A stretch of DNA of 64,000 nt, taken from NCBI GenBank assembly GCA_027919835.1, contig JANVFP010000017.1:806001-870000 (forward strand), read 5' to 3'. Numbering within the stretch: position 1 is the stretch's first letter; each line of letters starts with the position of its first letter. Of the stretch, positions 58,436-64,000 are shown one piece after another. A program made the translations under genes and the position numbers. Under the pieces are notes generated by a model. That model made no database searches, was not told the DNA's origin, and was given only the letters and a program-made list of their open reading frames with translations. This DNA comes from Lentinula raphanica (lineage: Eukaryota > Basidiomycota > Agaricomycetes > Agaricales > Omphalotaceae).

Positions 58436-61118
58436 TTAAGAAATCCGGGCCTTCTTCACCTCCCTTCGCAGGTCAGCTGTGCCAGGCGTCGAAGCTCGAG
58501 TCTGCGTAGTCGACGAAGGAGGTGACGTTCCCGCGCTGTTGACACCCTCCGACTCGCTTGCATAACGCGTCTCAAACTCGGAAAGCCACTTTCCACCCTC
58601 TGCACCAGAGAACAACCAGACATGACTGAAGAACATTCACAGTTGTTGTCAGCACAGTGACGATATGTAGATAAGGACTTGCCTAGTTCCCACTCTTTTA
58701 GGTATTACAGACCCTTCTTCCTGATCTCCATCCAACCCGGATGAGGGTCGTTTCTTCAGATTCCCTCGTGGGGGCTGCATTCGTCCGGCAAAGGGCGATG
58801 GGGAAGATGACGAAAGTTGAGTTATCGGCGGTAAATCCCATCCTAGCTCAGCACATAGATGGATTACGATGTCGTCTGCATTTCCTAACAGGATGATCTA
58901 TACATGGTCATGGTAATGACCTTTAAACTTTGAAAAGATGGTGAACTGGCTCACGTCGGGATTGATATGCCTAATCGGCGTCTTGTTTATCAGGATCTAC
59001 ATGATGACCGTTGGCGGAAAGTGGTTATGATGTTGAAGAATTGGTTCACCTGTGGGATAGAATGCGGCAGATGCGCTTTGATAAGATATGAGTGATTCAG
59101 CACAACCGCGACTGTTTGATATCCTACTCACACAAGATGTCGGCAACAGGTGCGACTTTCAAAGAGGTTCCAATGACGAGCAACAGATCAACATTGTCTC
59201 GGTCTTCCTCCAGCGAATGCTCAAAGTCGTCTGTCAGTTTTTCGCCGAAAAATGTGATATCAGGCTAGACGAAAACGGAATGAACACCGATATGTGACTG
59301 GAGGGCCTGTCCTCAAACGAGAAATCTGATCTCACCTTCATTATTCCCGGGGGTAGGAGGCACCATCGCTCTCATCTTCACACTCACTGTCCCATTCTCC
59401 TTTTGCCTTCTTCTTGCTCATCTTTTTGCCAGGTTTTGGAGTGGAAGATGAGGGAGGATTGCATACTGGACACAAAGGCACTTTGCGACGCATGATGTCT
59501 GATTCTATTTCCGTCCCAGGCACTCGCCTTCGACAATGTAAACAACTTGCGGTGGCGAAAGAGCCGTGGCATTGCAAGACCCGCTCGACGCCAGCAACTG
59601 TTTCTAATGTGTCTATGTTTTGTGTGTAATTCTAAGAAATGAATCAGTAATCAAACTAATGAGGCACGCCGCACGAATGCAAGTCGTACACGAAGCAGCT
59701 ATATAGATCACTCGAGTCAGCTTCTCAATCTCGAAGATTAGACTGAAGTACTTGCTTGGCCTTTATCTTCGATGAGTTTGATGAAACGATGACAAGGGGA
59801 AGGTACAAAGTTCGAAGGATATATCTGACTGAGGTAAGTGTAAAATGAGCCAGATAGAACAGAGGTACAGAAATCGAGGCCGTACCTAGCAAATGAACTA
59901 GATGTCACGGATTCAGTCTTCTGAGAAGGTAACGTTGATATTGGACCTACTAGAATACTACATTCACTGGTGAGTAACAGACAAAAATCTCAGATACCAG
60001 GCATACCAGATGGATTTTCACGAAAGTAATTGATATCAAACCTACAACGTGTCAGTCGAGCGAAACTACTGAAGTGGGAAAACATACATCTGCTGAGGAT
60101 CGTCCAACTCATAATTTCCCAGTTGTGCGTATAGTCCATTGCGGGATCTGAAATCTGGTATGCCACAAGAAACACCTCGAAACGAGAGTCCAACAGGTCA
60201 AAAAAACAGTAAACCTGACATTGGATAATTGATTCACTTATACCAGCTCCTGTCAGAATTAGAATTCGTTTGCTGTTCCGTATCAAGTTGACGGCATCTG
60301 AGATTGTGTTGTATTGTGGTAACCGCTCTCGCAGTCGAAGTCTACCGAGTATACAGTCAAACTCCGAGAGCCAGATTTCTGGGTAGCAGATAAAAAGACG
60401 AACTCTTTCCACATCGCGACCCGAAGGAAATAATACAAGGTGGAATTACTTCGGTTCTGGAGTTCAGGACACTGGGTGGAATTCGAAAGTGATTAGAGAA
60501 GAAAGTCCGAGTGTCAGTGAACCTAGATCGACGTACCAATTCAATTCCAAAGGCTGAAAGAAGTTTTGGAATCGGTATGGCACGAGTTATCGCATATTTG
60601 CGTACAAAATGACCCATTCCTTCGAAATATATGGATTAGATGAAGGTCCCGAAGGCATGTACCAAACAATCGAACCTCGTTCTTTCAGAAAGCCAATCAT
60701 TTCCTTCCTTTCTTCCTTCGTCCAAGTTTCTATGCACCGGGACCGTGAATTATGAGCTTAGAAGGAGCAACTAAGCACTTCCACCATTAGGCACGCCTGT
60801 GTAAAGCGCGGAGATATCAAGTTCCATATCATTGAGATCATCAGCAGGTAACCACTCTTCATCTTCATCATCTTGAGCGTCTCGCGTCGGCTCCAATTCC
60901 ACTTTCGTCGTTTGTGTGTCCGTTAGGAGCTGAAGCAACTCTTGTATCGTCTCCGTGCCGACTTCCACATCTTCCGCGGCTTGTAGAAAGGCTTTGACTT
61001 GCAGGAGAAGAAGATTAGACGGAGACGCGTTATTTGATTCTGATAATGGAGGAATGGAAGTCAGAGAAGGATTGAACTCATGGGAGTTCAAGATGTTGTG
61101 TGAGGAACCACTGTCCAT
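58436..61118 (-). pseudogene. SIR2: SIR2-family NAD+-dependent deacetylase, apparent frameshift
   Basis: SIR2 removes acetyl groups from histones and silences chromatin. I read 17 exons: 60,779-61,118; 60,676-60,729; 60,537-60,619; 60,404-60,471; 60,238-60,341; 60,088-60,175; 60,007-60,041; 59,951-59,957; 59,886-59,897; 59,756-59,828; 59,690-59,698; 59,336-59,631; 59,132-59,264; 59,050-59,075; 58,955-58,996; 58,683-58,897; 58,436-58,625. Motifs in order are [20 protein letters not shown], the catalytic His in QCHGS, zinc ligands C-x2-C (CLHC) and C-x2-C (CPVC), PDITFFGE, and GTSLKVAPV. Three exons are 7, 12 and 9 bases. Two introns (59,699-59,755 and 58,626-58,682) start GC. Exon 12 is 296 bases where 297 is needed: a run of five C (plus-strand G, 59,349-59,353) shifts the frame just before GIMK. 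That is either a sequencing error in a homopolymer or a broken gene. Otherwise the product would be about 591 residues. Confidence 0.88.
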
Positions 61119-61556
61119 GTAGCTCGTGGTTTGCGGTAAAGAACGGGCGCTTAACGAGCCCCGGATTCTTCACAACGATTTTCGGACTTCAAGGGAGTTT
61201 CAAAATACGAGTTCTGCTCTCCAACTTCTACTTTAATTCCATGTCTAGCCTGTCCTGCTTGTTACAACTAGCTGCTACACTTCATACACAGCCTTCTATG
61301 TTAGTGGGGGCAGTGACATCGATCCGCCCGCCGCGCAGGCCGTGCTCGCATCAGAACATAATTGATGCCTTCAAAAATTTCCCGCAAAAGTTATATATAA
61401 ACCGTCCTGCAATTCTGAAACGTTTTCCATCTCCTTCACGTTCTATCTCTCCTCTCGCTGTGCGAAGAAAGAAACTTTCCCTGCTGGTCAGGTCAACGTG
61501 GAAACTATCGACAATCGACAATTCTATCCTTCACTCAACTTGTACAACCCAAAAGA
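61119..61556. other. Divergent intergenic region, SIR2 / Ser-Thr-rich gene
   Basis: The 438 bases separate two oppositely transcribed start codons and should hold both promoters. A possible TATA (TTATATATAA near 61,391) lies about 165 bases before the plus-strand start. Confidence 0.4.
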
Positions 61557-62983
61557 ATGGCCAAATCCACTGGATTAGCTCGTTTAGCTTTGAGCCTCGC
61601 TCTGATGATGACGCTTTTCACAGCTTCTCACTCCATGCCGATGTGAGTCGGTCATTTTCTGCAACCTTCGGTCCCCCTTGCTCATGGTGTCTGATCGTAG
61701 CTTCAAGCCGCGCTCCGACGAATATTCGTCTCTGTGAGCTGGCAGTTACACCTCTGTGATAACTTGTTCTGATCCAGCCATTTGCGGTAACAGTAGTACT
61801 TCGCCAGCTGATGGAGGTGCTCCTACTACCTCCATGTCTGCGCTGTAAGTTTTCTATTCGTTGGTTATGCACTGGTTTCAACCTCGCGCTTGAACATAGC
61901 AGTCCGACAGATCCCGCAGATGCGGTTTCTCCGACGACAACGTATGTGTTTCTACGACATGTAACATCTTCGTTCATCTCACAGACTCTTTGGATAGTGG
62001 CGATGGTTCTTCCGAGTCCAGGCAAGTCCGTTTGAAACGATTATCAAGGCTCATCCTGAACGGGTTATTTTTAGCAATATCGCCTCATCCCCAGTTGCTC
62101 TCAATTATGCTACGGCCTCCGCATCTGCAACTGCCGATGACGGCTCTGCCACGACGTCTGCTGATACCAGTAGCTCCACTACAGCATCTTATGGCTCCTC
62201 TTCAAGCACTGGTCCAAGCTTGACTACGACGGCCGCCGATGCTAGTCCAACTTCGCCCTCGTTTGGAATGGGCGCTGATGCTATCAGCTCTGCTACCACG
62301 TCTGGTTACGCGTCCTCCACAACCAGCTCGGCTTCGACCGATTCCGATTCCGTCTCAGCTACTGCGTCTGCCAATGCCTCTTCGTCTTTGGGTAGTGATG
62401 ACAATAGCAGTGGGACTTCCTCTGCTATGGCCTCTGGCAGTACTCCCATGCCCTCTCCCAATGCGGTTGGTTCAAAGACCGCTTCAAGCTCTGCGTTCGC
62501 GAATTCCGGCAGTAAATCGCTCTCGAGGTGAGTAAATCTGTTGTCTATCTTCGTGAGCGTTTACAGAAACATTTGCACAGCCCAACTGATGATGATGAGC
62601 CGGGTTCGTTGTCCTCGTCGTCCTCTTTGGCGGAACCAACTTCGTCCTCGTCGTCTGCGGTCTCTCCAGCAGAACAGAACCATGACGGTGTCCCTTCTCT
62701 TATGAACCCTCTAGCTACAGTCAGCAAACCAGAGAACAATACTATCTCCGACGCTCAACGCTGGCCTTCCGCCGTTGCGGCCGCCACTCTTGACGCGATG
62801 GTATACCCTAAGACAAGCAAACACCCCCGAATGCGTGCAGCACACCTCTCCTTGAAGATTGGGCAGAAGTGTAAGGAGATGAAGGGGAAGGGCTATTGGA
62901 GCGATTTCGGTGAAGGTTTGAAGAAGAGTATCACCATTGTCCCTTTGATCTTCGAGGCCATGGTCAAAACAGCTAGGAACTGA
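61557..62983 (+). CDS. Secreted Ser/Thr-rich protein
   Basis: Seven exons (61,557-61,642; 61,701-61,733; 61,794-61,844; 61,900-61,941; 61,998-62,021; 62,075-62,527; 62,581-62,983) give about 363 residues. Residues 1-26 form a signal peptide (LARLALSLALMMTLFTASHS). The middle 220 residues are Ser/Thr/Ala-rich, as in O-mannosylated cell-wall or secreted proteins. The last 90 residues are different: charged, with WPSAVAAATLDAMVYPK and YWSDFGEGLKKS, and may fold. There is no GPI-type C-terminus. The intron at 62,022-62,074 starts GC (GCAAGT). Acceptor choice for the small exons is the weak part of the model: some alternatives introduce stops, so I chose the ones that keep phase. Confidence 0.72.
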
Positions 62984-63283
62984 TCATAGAGTAGTTTGAG
63001 CCATCGAGACCTACGAGTAATAGAAGACGTTTGTTGACGAAAGTCGCTTGTTCTCCAATGTCCATACTCTCATGATCATGGATGATGATCATGAATCGTT
63101 ACCAGCCTACTCAGTCCCCATCTTAACTTGAGGGTACTTATGCCGAGTTCGCGAGGAAACGATAATCAATGGTGAGTCATAGAAACATATGTATATACAT
63201 AGTCAAGGCCATAATTTACATTCATGTTACACATATGGAAGGACGAAAATGAGAATAGTAGTGAAAGGACAGATAAGGACACA
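62984..63283. other. Intergenic between convergent genes
   Basis: It presumably holds both 3' UTRs. A short inverted word (ATGATCATGGATGATGATCAT, about 63,070-63,090) is the only structure noticed. Confidence 0.4.
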
Positions 63284-63861
63284 TCATGATCGTTCGCCTC
63301 TCAACCTACGGGCCAAAGCAAGATCCTTGGGCTGGATGGTGACACGCTTAGCGTGGATGGCAGCCAAGTTGGTGTCTTCGAAGAGCGAGACAAGATACGC
63401 CTCGGCAGCTTCCTGGAGAGCCATAACAGCAGAAGATTGGAAACGGAGGTCCGTCTACAGCACAATGAACATCAGCAAAAGGAGATCATCCGAAAAAAGT
63501 CATACACACCTTGAAGTCCTGAGCAATCTCACGTACAAGACGTTGGAAAGGAAGCTTGCGGATAAGCAACTCCGTCGACTTTTGGTAACGTCTGATTTCA
63601 CGAAGAGCGACAGTTCCAGGCCTGAACCTGTGAGGCTTCTTGACACCACCAGCGGCGGTCTACATTACAATGAGTACAGGAAGCAATAAAAATCAAGTGG
63701 CACGCACAGCAGTCTTTCTAGCGGCAGATTTGGCGGACTTAGACGCCAGTTGTTTACGAGGAGCCTTTCCTGGAGACAAGAGTTGGAAACAAAGAAAAAT
63801 AGAGGTATCAGAGGCGCGTACCTCCAGTGGATTTACGAGCGGTCTGTTTAGTACGGGCCAT
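63284..63861 (-). CDS. Histone H3
   Basis: This core nucleosome histone is in four exons (63,822-63,861; 63,708-63,769; 63,510-63,659; 63,284-63,454; introns 52, 48 and 55 bases), giving 140 residues including Met. The tail starts [20 protein letters not shown] with K4, K9 and K14 in place. The globular fold is standard: [39 protein letters not shown], then [40 protein letters not shown], ending RRLRGERS. Canonical H3 is 136 residues including Met. The extra four lie between L20 and GGVKK, where the tail reads [22 protein letters not shown]4 may lie beyond the window edge. The gene is intron-containing and so likely polyadenylated. Confidence 0.95.
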
Positions 63862-64000
63862 AGAGGTAGAAATTCAAGTGTTTGTGATGAAAGAAGGGTG
63901 GACTTGGTGGTGGTAGTAGTCGAAGAGTGAGTTGAGGTTTGTTTGCCCCTGAGACCGTTGAATTTATGCAAACGCGACGCGATGGCTCTCACGTGATTGG
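63862..64000. promoter_or_regulatory. Histone H3 upstream region, cut by window end
   Basis: Only 139 bases upstream of the H3 ATG are present. No TATA box could be assigned confidently. Confidence 0.3.

Overview
The window looks like nuclear DNA of a mushroom-forming basidiomycete (Agaricomycete). Nearly every gene I can recognise is cut by many short GT-AG introns of about 46-70 bases. The gene content also fits: NACHT NTPases of the agaric type, a Ty1/copia element, a GH12 glucanase, a secreted sedolisin, and tRNA genes with short introns. Exon models were built by hand from splice signals, reading phase and family motifs. No alignment or database search was run.

Left third (1-18,280) is accessory and repeat-rich. 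It holds a degenerate 17-base tandem repeat (200-720), a truncated NACHT gene (1774-2724), an apparently intact young copia retrotransposon with 294-base LTRs and a CTGCA target duplication (4674-9806), about 5 kb of transposon debris with MITE-like inverted repeats (9812-14,868), and a complete NACHT gene (14,869-17,404).

Middle (18,281-50,000) is mostly core genes: tRNA-Lys, a 13-exon DOA10/MARCHF6 ER ubiquitin ligase, a gene-poor 4 kb stretch, a MYND-finger gene, the exon-junction protein Y14/RBM8A, an HP1 chromodomain protein, a one-TM protein of unknown function, tRNA-Tyr, an 831-residue disordered protein with repeated RRxRSGT motifs, a DUF2015 protein, a CUE/DUF1771/Smr protein, a KAT14-like GNAT acetyltransferase and a basic protein of unknown function.

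Right end (50,000-64,000): an F-box protein, a GH12 endoglucanase with eleven exons, a sedolisin-type tripeptidyl peptidase, a divergent tRNA 2'-phosphotransferase (TPT1), a 17-exon SIR2 deacetylase that carries an apparent one-base frameshift, a secreted Ser/Thr-rich protein and histone H3.

Four genes concern chromatin (HP1, KAT14-like, SIR2, H3) and two concern RNA (Y14, TPT1). They are spread over 33 kb on both strands and look like separate transcription units. GH12 and sedolisin are secreted and adjacent, both on the minus strand. I found no convincing new multi-gene system. The best leads are the SIR2 gene structure and frameshift, the TPT1 motif losses, the lengthened H3 tail and a structured GC-rich element at 36.65 kb.
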